Assembly (NCBI RefSeq): GCF_900111175.1
Contig: NZ_FOGI01000001.1
Coordinates: 62,001-126,000 of the forward strand
Length of the DNA: 64,000 bases
Direction: 5' to 3'
From: Actinokineospora terrae
GTDB lineage: Bacteria; Actinomycetota; Actinomycetes; Mycobacteriales; Pseudonocardiaceae
A model generated the notes under the pieces. The model was not told the origin of the DNA. It did not search any database and saw only the letters and a list, made by a program, of their open reading frames with translations. The stretch's first letter is position 1. Each line of letters begins with the position of its first letter. The translations under genes and the position numbers were made by a program. Shown here piece after piece: positions 18,989-27,660 of the stretch.

Positions 18989-20199
18989 CCCCCGCCCTGA
19001 TCGTGCTCGGCGCGGGCGAGGAACAGGTCGTGCTCTACCGCGAGGCCCGTCGCCGCGGCCTGCCCACCATCGCGGTGGACATGCGCGCGGACCGGCCGGG
19101 CATCGCGCTGGCCGACCGGTTCCTCCAGCTGTCCACAACGGACCACCAGGCGATCGCGGAGGCGTTGGCGGGCGAGGAGATCGCCGGGGTCGTCTCGACC
19201 GCGGCGGACACCTGCCTGGAGTCGTGGCACCGGCTCGCCGAGCACTTCGCCACCCCGTGGCGCTACCCGGCGTCGGCGGCCGCGGTGTCGATGGACAAGT
19301 CGGCGTTCCACGCGCTGGCGGCCTCGGTCGGTGTCCCGGTGTACCAGTGGGCGCAGTCGCACGACCTGGCGGACCTGGCCGGTTCGGCCACCGGGTTCGG
19401 CCTGCCGGTGGTGGTGAAGCCGACCGACGCGTCCGGGTGCCGCGGCGTGCTGCGGGTCGACGAACCGTCCGAACTGGACGCCGCGCTGCACAACGCGGCG
19501 GTGAACTCGCCCAGCGGGCAGGTGATCGTCGAGAAGCTGCTGCTGGGCAAGGACTACACGGTCAACGTGTTCCTGCACCGCGGCGACCTGGCCTTCTCGC
19601 TCATCACCGAGAAGCACATCGTGCCGGGGCCGCGGTTCCTCATCGGCGGCCACGTCGCGCCTGCCGACCTCGACCCGGCCGTCGAGACCGCGCTGCTCGC
19701 CGACGCCCACGCGCTCTGCCTGGCGATGGGCCTGGGCGACGGCCCGGCCAACTTCGACGTCATCGTCGGCCACGACGGCACCCGGTACGTGCTGGAGGTC
19801 GGCGCCCGGATGTCCGGCAACGGGTTCCCGCGGCTGGCCGAGGCGGTGGCGGGCGTCGACTGCGTGCGCGCGCTGGTGTCCCTCGCGGTCGGCGAGCCCG
19901 TCGAACTGGTGGGCGACCGGTCCGAGGTGGCCCGGCTGCAGGTGCTGACCTCGCCGCTGGAGGTCGAGGGCGAACTCGCGTCGGTGGGCGACCTGGCGGC
20001 GGTCCGCGCGCTGCCCGGCGTGAGCGACGTCGACGTCTTCGCGGCCCCGGGCGATGTGGTGCTGCCGTTCACCGAGGCGGGCCGCAAGCTCGGCTGGCTG
20101 GTGGTGCACGCGCCGACCAGGGCCGCACTCGACGAGGTGCTGGCGACCTCCCTGGCCGCGTTGGAGTTGGTGGTGGTCCCGGCGACCGTTCCGGTGTGA
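18985..20199 (+). CDS. ATP-grasp carboxylate-amine/thiol ligase
   Basis: A 404-residue ATP-grasp enzyme. Its N-terminal pre-ATP-grasp fold (ALIVLGAGEEQVVLYREARRRGLPTIAVD) resembles CarB/PurK-type proteins. The ATP-grasp core has LPVVVKPTDASGCRGVLRVD (lysine plus Gly-rich loop), VIVEKLLLGKDYTVNVFL and the metal-binding FDVIVGHDG ... YVLEVGARMSGNG (Glu and Asn). Such enzymes make an amide or ester through an acyl-phosphate. Coupling to a sugar epimerase and a lipid-linked GT suggests that an amino acid or acid is joined to the glycan product; this is inference. Confidence 0.9.
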   Translation: MTPALIVLGAGEEQVVLYREARRRGLPTIAVDMRADRPGIALADRFLQLSTTDHQAIAEALAGEEIAGVVSTAADTCLESWHRLAEHFATPWRYPASAAAVSMDKSAFHALAASVGVPVYQWAQSHDLADLAGSATGFGLPVVVKPTDASGCRGVLRVDEPSELDAALHNAAVNSPSGQVIVEKLLLGKDYTVNVFLHRGDLAFSLITEKHIVPGPRFLIGGHVAPADLDPAVETALLADAHALCLAMGLGDGPANFDVIVGHDGTRYVLEVGARMSGNGFPRLAEAVAGVDCVRALVSLAVGEPVELVGDRSEVARLQVLTSPLEVEGELASVGDLAAVRALPGVSDVDVFAAPGDVVLPFTEAGRKLGWLVVHAPTRAALDEVLATSLAALELVVVPATVPV

Positions 20200-20223
20200 G
20201 ACCCCCGCCCCTAGGGTGGGGGC

Positions 20224-21783
20224 ATGCTCGATCTCCTCCTGCGTGACGCGAAGTTCCACACGATGGACCCGGCGCGGCCGACCGCGCGTGGCCTCGGGAT
20301 CTGGCGTGGCCGGATTGTCGGGTTCGACGACCAGGTCGATTCCCTGCCCGCGCGGCGGGTGGTGGACCTCGGGGGTGCGACCGTGCTCCCGGGGTTCGTC
20401 GACGCGCACGTGCACATGGTGTGGGCCGGGCTGCGGGAGAACGCCCTGTCGGTGGCGCCGTGCGCGCGGGTCGACGCCGTGCTCGACGCGATCGACCGGG
20501 CTCCCGGCGCGCCGGGGGAGTGGCTCGACGTGGTCGGGTACGACCAACGCGGCCTGGGCAGGCACATCACCGCGGACGAGTTGGAGAGCGTCGCACGCGG
20601 GCGGAAGGTGTTGCTGCTGCACGATTCCGGCCACGCCTGTGTCGTCAACCGCGCCGTGCTGGCCGATTTGCCTGCCGGGGTGGAGCACCAGGACGGGTTC
20701 CTGGCAGAGAGCGGCATGGCGGCGGCGCGTGCCCTGCGGCAGCCGTACTCGTTGGCGGAGATGGTCGCCGCCATCAGGACCGCCGCGTCCACCTGCCTCG
20801 CCGAGGGCGTCACCACGGTGGCGGAGGCCGGGGTCGGCGGCGGCCTGATCAGCCACAGCCCGGTGGAGTTGGCCGCGTACCAGCGCGCCGACCTGCCGTT
20901 GCGGGTGCGGCTCATGGTGGCCGCGTCGTTGCTGCGCGACGTGGGCGCGCACGCCGGTGACGACTTGCCGCGCGGCATGGACCTGGGGATTCACACCGGG
21001 TTCGGCGGTGATCGGCTGGGTATCAGCGCGCTGAAGGTCTTCGTGGACGGCGGCATGATGGCCCGCACCGCGGCGATGTCCGCGCCCTACGCCGGGTCTG
21101 ACCACAGTGGACAGTGGTACGCGGACCCGGACGAGATCCGGCGGCACATCCGCGACGGGCACCGGGCCGGGTGGCAGCTCGCGGTCCACGCCATCGGCGA
21201 CCGGGCGGTGGACCTGGCCCTCGACACGATCGCCGAGGCGCAGCGGCGGCACCCGCGGTCGGACACCCGGCACCGGATCGAGCACGCCGGGGCCGTCCGA
21301 CCCGACCAGCTGGGCCGGTTCGCGGAGCTGGGCGTCAGCGCGGTCGTGCAGCCGTCGTTCCTCTACTACTACGGCGACGACTACGCCGCGGTCATGGGGC
21401 CCGAGCGCGCCGACTGGCTCTACCGCGGCCGGGGCTTCCTCGACAACGGTGTCGACCTGGTCGCCAGCTCCGACCGGCCGGTGACCGTCGGCGCACCGTT
21501 GCGGGCCATCCAGTTCATGGTGACCCGGCAGACCCAGGCGGGCAACGTTGTGGGCGCGGGGGAGGCGATCAGCATCGCCGAGGCGCTCCGCGCATACACC
21601 GTGGCGGGGGCGCACGCGTGCCGGATGGAGCACGCGGTGGGGTCGCTGGCCGAGGGCAAGCTCGCCGACCTGGTGGTGCTCGGCGACGACCCGCACACCG
21701 TCGAGCCGGACCGCGTCGGTGGCATCCAGGTGGTCGCCACCGCGGTCGACGGGGCCGTCGTGCACGGCCAGGAGCTGTGGTGA
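20224..21783 (+). CDS. Amidohydrolase family protein (YtcJ-like)
   Basis: A 519-residue TIM-barrel metal-dependent hydrolase of the Amidohydrolase_3 branch. LPGFVDAHVHMVWAG gives the HxH metal pair, LAVHAIGDRAVDLALD and HRIEHAGAV the next histidines, and VASSDRPVT the late Asp, all in the order expected. The beta-sandwich ends are present (RDAKFHTMDPARP at the N-terminus, GKLADLVVLGDDPHTVEPD at the C-terminus). The N-terminal start ATG 20224 follows GGTGGGGG 24 bases after the ATP-grasp stop; a G/C-rich hairpin (CCCCCGCCC-CTAG-GGTGGGGG) lies in that gap. Substrate is unknown. Confidence 0.92.
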   Translation: MLDLLLRDAKFHTMDPARPTARGLGIWRGRIVGFDDQVDSLPARRVVDLGGATVLPGFVDAHVHMVWAGLRENALSVAPCARVDAVLDAIDRAPGAPGEWLDVVGYDQRGLGRHITADELESVARGRKVLLLHDSGHACVVNRAVLADLPAGVEHQDGFLAESGMAAARALRQPYSLAEMVAAIRTAASTCLAEGVTTVAEAGVGGGLISHSPVELAAYQRADLPLRVRLMVAASLLRDVGAHAGDDLPRGMDLGIHTGFGGDRLGISALKVFVDGGMMARTAAMSAPYAGSDHSGQWYADPDEIRRHIRDGHRAGWQLAVHAIGDRAVDLALDTIAEAQRRHPRSDTRHRIEHAGAVRPDQLGRFAELGVSAVVQPSFLYYYGDDYAAVMGPERADWLYRGRGFLDNGVDLVASSDRPVTVGAPLRAIQFMVTRQTQAGNVVGAGEAISIAEALRAYTVAGAHACRMEHAVGSLAEGKLADLVVLGDDPHTVEPDRVGGIQVVATAVDGAVVHGQELW

Positions 21784-21964
21784 GCGCTGCGGCATCCGGT
21801 GGGTTCCTGCGCTGAAAGGGTGATGGTCGGACCCGCGGAAGAATGACCCGCTGTCGTCATGATCACCAACGGGTGAGAATTCACCTGGCGCGGTAGCGGG
21901 CGGCCGGTCGCCGTCGATTCCCAGCACGAGCGCGAATGGGGTCGACCGGCGGGTGGAGTGCGTT

Positions 21965-24900
21965 ATGCGGCGAACTACCTCGGTTCTGGGTGTGCTTTTC
22001 CTGGTCCTCGCGGTGGTGGGTGCGGGACCCGTGGCGCCGGTCGCGGTCGCGGGTGCCGCGCCCACCCCCTTCGCCCAGCTGGCCAAGTTCAGCGGCCCGC
22101 TGGGGCTGGTGGAGATCGGCGGCTCCGAGCTGGCCGAGACCCTGGGGCAGAACAACTGCGGTCGTCCGCCGACCACCGCCGCGCTGGCGCTGCCCACCGG
22201 ATCCACGCTGCGGGGCGCTTTCCTGCGCTGGTCGGGGACGACGGAGAACTCGTCGGCGCCCGCCATGCGCCCGGCCAACCCGATCGGCTCGTCGATCTCG
22301 TTCACCGTGCCCGGCGCGGCCCCGGTCACCGTCGCCTCGACCGCCGACTCGTCCGACCACATCGTGCTCCCGGGTGTCACCCTGCGGTTCCAGGGCCGGT
22401 TCGCCGATGTCACCGGCGTGCTCGCCGGGCTCCCCGCGCTCAACGGCGGCTATTCAGCCGATGTCACCGGCGGATATCCGAACGGCTGTCCGCTTTTCCA
22501 GGGAAACGCGCGGGCGTGGACGCTGACCGTGGTTTACGAGAACCCGGCCATCACCGAACTGTCCACCGCGTACATCTACCACGGCATGAACACGCTGGCG
22601 GGCGGGTCGCAGGTGTCGATCGGCGTCACCGGGTTCCGGGCACCGGCGGTGGGCAGCACCGCGGCCAGGCTGACCTACGTCGCGATCCAGGGCGACCCGG
22701 CGCTCGCGGGGGAGACCCTGCGGACGGACCAGCCGGGTCTAGCCGTCGCCCCGCCCGACTGGGCTGACTCCTCCTCCGGGGTCGCGCTCGACATCGATAC
22801 GCTCACCGGCGACCTCAGCCCGGGTGCCACGTCCTTGCGGATCGACGCGGGCACGACCGGTGACGTCATCACGTTGACTGAGATCAACCTGCTGGTTCGC
22901 ACCGAACCGGCAGGGGTGAGCGTGAGCAAGACCGCTGATGTCGCCGACCCCGTTGGCGGTGACACGGTCACTTACACCGTGCGGTACACCAACACCGGTG
23001 GCGTCGACCTGGCTGGCCAGACCTTCACCGACGACCTCAGCCAGGTGCTGGACGACGGCACATACGTCCCTGGTGACGCCACCACCGGCTCGGCGACCCT
23101 GGCGGGGACAACGCTGACGTGGACAGGTGACGTTGCCTTCGGGCAGACCGTGACCGTCACCTACGGCGTGCGGCTGGACAAACGCGGGGACGCTCGGCTG
23201 GTGAACACCGTCACGGCCAACGGGCCACAGAGCAACTGTGCGACCGGCTCGACAGACACCCGGTGCCGGGTCGCGCTGTTGGTGCGGTCATCGGAGTTCG
23301 TGAAGACCGCGGACAACAACGACCCCGAGCCCGGTGAGACGGTCACCTACACCGTCCGAGTCACCAATACCGGCGCCGTTGACCTCACCGGGCTCTCTTT
23401 CACCGACGACCTCGCTGACGTAGTCGATGACGCGACGTACAACGGCGCTACCGCGGACTCCGGCGTGGTGTCCTACGTCGGGACGCGGTTGGCGTGGTCC
23501 GGTGATCTCGTGGTTGGCGCTGTCGCCACCGTTACGTACTCGATCACCCTGCACGACCCGGCCACCGGCGACAACCAGATGGTCAACACCATCGTCTCCA
23601 CTGGCCCGGGTAGCACGTGCGGCGAGGGGTCGACCAATCCGGCGTGCACGGTCGCGTTGCCCCTACCCGGCCTGCACCTGGCGAAGTCCGCGAGCGTGAC
23701 GGGTAGCACTGCCCCCGGCCAGGACATCACGTACACGGTCGACATCACCAACACCGGCCGGGTCGACCTGCCGAACCAGACGGCCATCGACGACCTCGCG
23801 AAGGTCTTGGACGACGCCACCTACATGGGCGACGCCGCGGCCACCGTTGGCACTGTCCGCCGGGTCGAGAACAAGCTCGTCTGGGTCGGGGACCTCGCCA
23901 TAGGGCAGACCGCGCGCGTCACCTACTCCGTGCACGTCACCGGCGCCGGCGACGCGCGACTCACCAACTCGGTGACGTCCCCGGGGCCGGGCAGCAACTG
24001 CAAGTCGGGCACTACATCGCCTGAGTGCACCGTGAGCCACACCATGCCCAGGGTGTCCGTCTACAAGACCGCCCAGTACGGCGACACGCTGCCCACGCTC
24101 GGCGGCAAGGTCACCTTCGTCCTCGTGATGAGGAACGAGGGCACCGAGGACGTGGTGGGCCAGAGCATGACGGACGACCTGTCCAGCGTTCTCGACGACG
24201 CCGTCTACAACAACGACGCCACGGCCACCATCGGCACAGCCTCTTACACCGCTCCGGTGCTTCGCTGGGATGGCGCCCTGCGGATCGACGAGGTCGCGAC
24301 GGTCACCTTCAGCGTCACCATCCGCGACCATGACCTCGGTGACGGACAACTCCACAACACCGTGCACTCCACCGGCCCCAATAGCGGCTGCTCGCCCTCT
24401 TCCAGCGGGCGAGGCTGTTCGGTCTCGGTCGGCGTCGAGGCGGTACGAGCGAAGAAGGAGGTAACCCCGACCACGAGGGTCGAGCCGGGCGGTACCGCGA
24501 CCTACACCATCACCCTGGTCAACGAGGGCGGCCCTGCTGACCCGGTCCTTGTCGACGACCTGGCCGCGGTGCTCGACGACGCCACTTACAACAACGACGC
24601 CAAGGCGTCCGTGGGCACCGTGGTCCTGGATGGCACCAAGCTCTCTTGGACGGGCACCCTCGACATCGACAAGAGCGCCGTCATCACCTACACCGTGCGC
24701 GTCAACGATCCCCCCAGCGGCGACGGCACCCTCGGCAACTCCATCGTCCTCCCCGGCAGCAACTGCCTGGCGTCCTCGGTGGACCCGCTGTGCCACACGT
24801 CGGTGGCGACCACACCCCGGGCGACCCCTCCGCCGTCCACGCAGCCGCCGCGCGGGCAGGGCTCGGCGCAGGGCGGACTGCCCAACACCGGGTCCCCGGT

Positions 24901-24979
24901 CGGGATGGTCCTGCTGGCGGGCCTGGGTCTGACCCTGCTCGGAGCGGTCGTGGTGGTGCGCACCCGCCGCCGACACTGA
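21965..24979 (+). CDS. LPNTG-anchored cell-wall protein with five DUF11 repeats
   Basis: A 1004-residue secreted protein. It starts with a signal peptide (MRRTTSVLGVLFLVLAVVGAG ... VAGAA), then a unique domain of about 290 residues, then five DUF11 Ig-like repeats beginning near residues 320, 445, 572, 698 and 829. Each opens with a K-(T/S/E)-A/V ... G-x-x-(V/A)-T-(Y/F) pattern. Every repeat ends with a Cys pair spaced 7-8 residues (for example SNCATGSTDTRC), probably a disulfide. The C-terminus is a sortase signal: LPNTG at 972-976, a hydrophobic stretch, then RTRRRH. ATG 21965 follows GGTGGAG. No sortase gene is in the window. Role: surface adhesin or wall protein, inferred. Confidence 0.92.
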   Translation: MRRTTSVLGVLFLVLAVVGAGPVAPVAVAGAAPTPFAQLAKFSGPLGLVEIGGSELAETLGQNNCGRPPTTAALALPTGSTLRGAFLRWSGTTENSSAPAMRPANPIGSSISFTVPGAAPVTVASTADSSDHIVLPGVTLRFQGRFADVTGVLAGLPALNGGYSADVTGGYPNGCPLFQGNARAWTLTVVYENPAITELSTAYIYHGMNTLAGGSQVSIGVTGFRAPAVGSTAARLTYVAIQGDPALAGETLRTDQPGLAVAPPDWADSSSGVALDIDTLTGDLSPGATSLRIDAGTTGDVITLTEINLLVRTEPAGVSVSKTADVADPVGGDTVTYTVRYTNTGGVDLAGQTFTDDLSQVLDDGTYVPGDATTGSATLAGTTLTWTGDVAFGQTVTVTYGVRLDKRGDARLVNTVTANGPQSNCATGSTDTRCRVALLVRSSEFVKTADNNDPEPGETVTYTVRVTNTGAVDLTGLSFTDDLADVVDDATYNGATADSGVVSYVGTRLAWSGDLVVGAVATVTYSITLHDPATGDNQMVNTIVSTGPGSTCGEGSTNPACTVALPLPGLHLAKSASVTGSTAPGQDITYTVDITNTGRVDLPNQTAIDDLAKVLDDATYMGDAAATVGTVRRVENKLVWVGDLAIGQTARVTYSVHVTGAGDARLTNSVTSPGPGSNCKSGTTSPECTVSHTMPRVSVYKTAQYGDTLPTLGGKVTFVLVMRNEGTEDVVGQSMTDDLSSVLDDAVYNNDATATIGTASYTAPVLRWDGALRIDEVATVTFSVTIRDHDLGDGQLHNTVHSTGPNSGCSPSSSGRGCSVSVGVEAVRAKKEVTPTTRVEPGGTATYTITLVNEGGPADPVLVDDLAAVLDDATYNNDAKASVGTVVLDGTKLSWTGTLDIDKSAVITYTVRVNDPPSGDGTLGNSIVLPGSNCLASSVDPLCHTSVATTPRATPPPSTQPPRGQGSAQGGLPNTGSPVGMVLLAGLGLTLLGAVVVVRTRRRH

Positions 24980-25040
24980 CTCGGGGCGGTGCCACGCCGT
25001 CCTGGATTCAGCGGCGGTGCGGCTCGCTAGGCTCGTGGGC

Positions 25041-25517
25041 ATGGTCGAGGTGATCGCCCTGATGGTGTCCGCGGTGCACGCCTACGAGGGCCGACCGACC
25101 GAGCCGCCGCGGCCCGACCCCGAGCCGGTCTCCAGGTCCGAGGTGCGCGTCCGCGCAGGCCTGGGCATCGTCGGCGACCGGTACTTCAACCAGCCCGCCC
25201 ACCGCGCCGCCTCGGTCACCTTCTTCGCCGCCGAGTCCCTCCCCGCGGGCGACCCGCTCCTCACCCGCCGCAACGTCATCGTCCGCGGCATCGACGTCGA
25301 CCTCCTGGCCCGCGACCGCGCCGACTTCAGCCTCGACACCGGCGACGGCCCCGTCCGCTTCCGCGCCCACACCGCCGCCACCCCCTGCCGCTGGCTCGAC
25401 ACCGTGCTCGCCCCCGGGACCGCCAAGGCGCTGCGCGGCCTCTCCGGAGCCCGCTGCACCCCCCTCGACGACGGCACCCTCCGCGTCGGTGCCGCCGCCT
25501 TCACCCGCCTCACCTAG
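25041..25517 (+). CDS. MOSC-domain protein
   Basis: A 158-residue single-domain protein resembling the beta-barrel MOSC domain: GLGIVGDRYFN is the conserved G-(x)3-GDR-Y segment near the N-terminus, and RNVIVRGIDVDLL matches the RRN(I/V)x3-G(I/V)D(V)xxL motif; ATPCRWLDTVLAPG supplies the conserved cysteine. MOSC domains handle sulfur transfer or N-hydroxylated substrates with a molybdenum cofactor. ATG 25041 was preferred to the upstream frame start. It precedes the Rsm22 gene on the same strand. Confidence 0.86.
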   Translation: MVEVIALMVSAVHAYEGRPTEPPRPDPEPVSRSEVRVRAGLGIVGDRYFNQPAHRAASVTFFAAESLPAGDPLLTRRNVIVRGIDVDLLARDRADFSLDTGDGPVRFRAHTAATPCRWLDTVLAPGTAKALRGLSGARCTPLDDGTLRVGAAAFTRLT

Positions 25518-25570
25518 AACCGGGTACCCCGTCCGGGAAGGACCGCCCGGTCACGGCATGATGGGCCGTC

Positions 25571-26524
25571 ATGGTCACCCTGTCTGACGCGCTGGACGCC
25601 GAGGTCGCGCGGTTCCCGACCAAGCGGCTCGCGGACTCGGCGCAGGCGCTGATCCACCGCTACCGCACCGGGGTCGACCCGGCCACGCTGGTGCTCGACG
25701 CCGAGGTCACCGCCGCGGCCTACGCCGCCTACCGGATGCCCGCCACGCACGCCGCTGTCACCGCCGCGCTCACCGAGGTCGCCGCCAGGGCGCCGGACTT
25801 CGCGCCCACCACCCACGTCGACATCGGCGGCGGGACCGGTGCCGCGGTGTGGGCCGCCAGGGGGGTCTGGCCCTCGCTGGCCGACATCACCGTCCTCGAC
25901 CAGTCCACCCAGGCGATGGACCTGGGCAGGCGGCTCGCCGACCGCGCCGACGACCCCGCCATCCGCCGGGTCCGGTGGCAGCGCACCGCCCTCGGCGCCA
26001 CCCGGCTCCCGCCTGCCGACGTCGCCACCCTGTCCTATGTGCTCAGTGAGCTCACCGACGCCGCCCGCGCCGACACCGTGCGCGCGATGACCTCCGCCAC
26101 CCTCGCCGTGGTCGTCGAACCCGGGACCCCCGCGGGCTACGAGCGGATCATGGCCGCCCGCGACGAGCTCACCGCCGCGGGCATGCACATCGTCGCCCCG
26201 TGCCCCCACAGCACCACGTGCCCCATCCCGCGCGGGCAGGACTGGTGCCACTTCGCCGCGCGGCTCGGGCGCAGCCCGCTGCACCAGCGCCTCAAGACGG
26301 CCGTGCTGAACTTCGAGGACGAGAAGTTCTCCTACGTGGCCGCCTGCCGGGAGCCGTGGCCCGCCGCGCCCGCCCGGATCGTGCGGCACCCGCTCAAGCG
26401 CAAGGGCATGGTGTCGCTGCGGCTGTGCGGACCGGACGGTCTGGCCGACACCATCGTCAGCAAGCGCGACCCCGCCGCCTACCGGGCCGCCCGCGACACC
26501 GACTGGGGCGACCCCTGGCCGTGA
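25571..26524 (+). CDS. Rsm22-like small-ribosomal-subunit SAM methyltransferase
   Basis: A 317-residue class I methyltransferase of the Rsm22 family. THVDIGGGTGAAVWAA is the SAM-binding motif I, and the family-specific cysteine cluster appears as PCPHSTTCP ... GQDWCHFAAR (possible Fe-S or Zn ligands). The C-terminus RIVRHPLKRKGMVSLRLC contains the conserved RxxxxP.KRKG..L..C strand. The mitochondrial homologue acts on small-subunit ribosome assembly; the bacterial role is less clear. Start ATG 25571. Confidence 0.88.
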   Translation: MVTLSDALDAEVARFPTKRLADSAQALIHRYRTGVDPATLVLDAEVTAAAYAAYRMPATHAAVTAALTEVAARAPDFAPTTHVDIGGGTGAAVWAARGVWPSLADITVLDQSTQAMDLGRRLADRADDPAIRRVRWQRTALGATRLPPADVATLSYVLSELTDAARADTVRAMTSATLAVVVEPGTPAGYERIMAARDELTAAGMHIVAPCPHSTTCPIPRGQDWCHFAARLGRSPLHQRLKTAVLNFEDEKFSYVAACREPWPAAPARIVRHPLKRKGMVSLRLCGPDGLADTIVSKRDPAAYRAARDTDWGDPWP

Positions 26525-26605
26525 CGGCGGGGGAGCGCCGTCGCACCTACCGTGCCGAGCGCCGGACTCGGGGCTTGTTGGGAAAAGTCGCACGTTGGTG
26601 GCGTC

Positions 26606-26884
26606 ATGGTTGCCGCGGCGGTGCGTCCCACCGGCATGCGGACACCCAAGACGCCCCACGGTGGGCGGCTAGTGATCCCGGACCCCCGTGGGGACGCGAC
26701 CGGACAGATGGCGGTGCTCACCCCGCTGCAGCTGCGCATCCTGCACCTGCGCGTGGTCGACGGCCACACCGCCGAGCAGGTCGCCATCAAGCTCGACATG
26801 TCGCCGTCCGCGGTGCGCATCACCCAGCACCGCGCGCTGCAGCGGCTGCGCGAGCAGCTGCGCGCCGCGGGCGAGACCACCTGA
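26606..26884 (+). CDS. Small sigma-70 region-4-like helix-turn-helix protein
   Basis: A 92-residue protein (start ATG 26606; ATG 26636 possible) whose second half is a sigma region 4/GerE-type helix-turn-helix: LTPLQLRILHLRVVDGHTAEQVAIKLDMSPSAVRITQHRALQRLREQL. No region 2 is present, so it cannot be a complete sigma factor; it is either a stand-alone DNA-binding protein or a remnant. The same-strand neighbours give no regulatory clue. Confidence 0.72.
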   Translation: MVAAAVRPTGMRTPKTPHGGRLVIPDPRGDATGQMAVLTPLQLRILHLRVVDGHTAEQVAIKLDMSPSAVRITQHRALQRLREQLRAAGETT

Positions 26885-26933
26885 CCGGGTGGATCTTGTG
26901 CCACGCCGGGGCCGCCGTGCCTAGCGTGGCCGC

Positions 26934-27359
26934 ATGACCGCTTCGAAGATCCACCGGCTGCACTGGCAGACCATCGACACCTACGACTGGGAAGCCATGC
27001 GCGCCCGGTACCACCCCGACTACCTCTACACCGACGTCACCGGCACCCGCTTCGACAACACCGACCAGCCCGTCGAGGTCATGCGGACCCTGCACGCGGC
27101 CTTCCCCGACGTCGTGTTCACCTACCGCGACTTCCACGAGAGCCTCGACGGCGGCACGTCCCTCGTCGAGGTCCGCTGCGTCGGCACCCACCTCGGCCCG
27201 CTGGGCCCGCTGCCCGCCACCGGCCGCCGGGTGGTCAGCTTCGCCTGCCACGTCGTCGAGGTCCGCGAGGGCCTGATCCACCGCGAGCGCGATTACTTCG
27301 ACATGGCCGCCATCCACCGGCAGATCACCGGGGATCTCGTCGTGCCCGTCGAGGACTGA
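26934..27359 (+). CDS. SnoaL-like ester-cyclase family protein
   Basis: A 141-residue NTF2-like protein: IHRLHWQTIDTYDWEAMRARYHPDYLYTDVTG, then AAFPDVVFTYRDFHE, then RVVSFACHVVEVREGLIHRERDYFD. The paired ARYHPDYLYTD and RERDYFD segments match the SnoaL ester-cyclase subgroup, where a His/Asp pair lines the cavity. ATG 26934 is the only suitable start. Substrate is unknown. Confidence 0.87.
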   Translation: MTASKIHRLHWQTIDTYDWEAMRARYHPDYLYTDVTGTRFDNTDQPVEVMRTLHAAFPDVVFTYRDFHESLDGGTSLVEVRCVGTHLGPLGPLPATGRRVVSFACHVVEVREGLIHRERDYFDMAAIHRQITGDLVVPVED

Positions 27360-27660
27360 CCCGGTCGCCCCGGCTAATGCGTTAAACCGGTCCCCACCGA
27401 TCCCGGCCGTTGTGCCCAAAACTGTGAAACGCCCATTTCCGGTATGCTTCGCGCTGCCCGATTCCCACCCCGGCGGCTGCCCTGGACCGGCTGGTTCAGC
27501 GGCCCTTTGCGCCATTTGGGGCATCACTCGGTGCTATAGCTTAATGTGATGGCCGGAATGGCTCTTGTAATCATGTCGTGATATCTGCATGGGTGCCCCT
27601 CCTCTACTGTTTCGCCTGGACTTCACCTGGAGTCGTCCCCATCGATACAGGAGGATTTGA
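27360..27660. other. Non-coding leader upstream of the M6 protease gene
   Basis: The 301 bases are locally AT-richer (for example GCTATAGCTTAATGTG near 27533-27548 and GTAATCATGTCGTGATATC). They end in the strong ribosome site AGGAGG before GTG 27661. They probably carry the promoter and a leader, but I could not fix a -35/-10 pair with confidence. No ORF or RNA gene is recognised. Confidence 0.4.

Noticed and set aside
18880..22443. A 1187-codon minus-strand open frame
   Set aside because: Antisense of the ATP-grasp and amidohydrolase genes, both of which have clear catalytic motifs on the plus strand.
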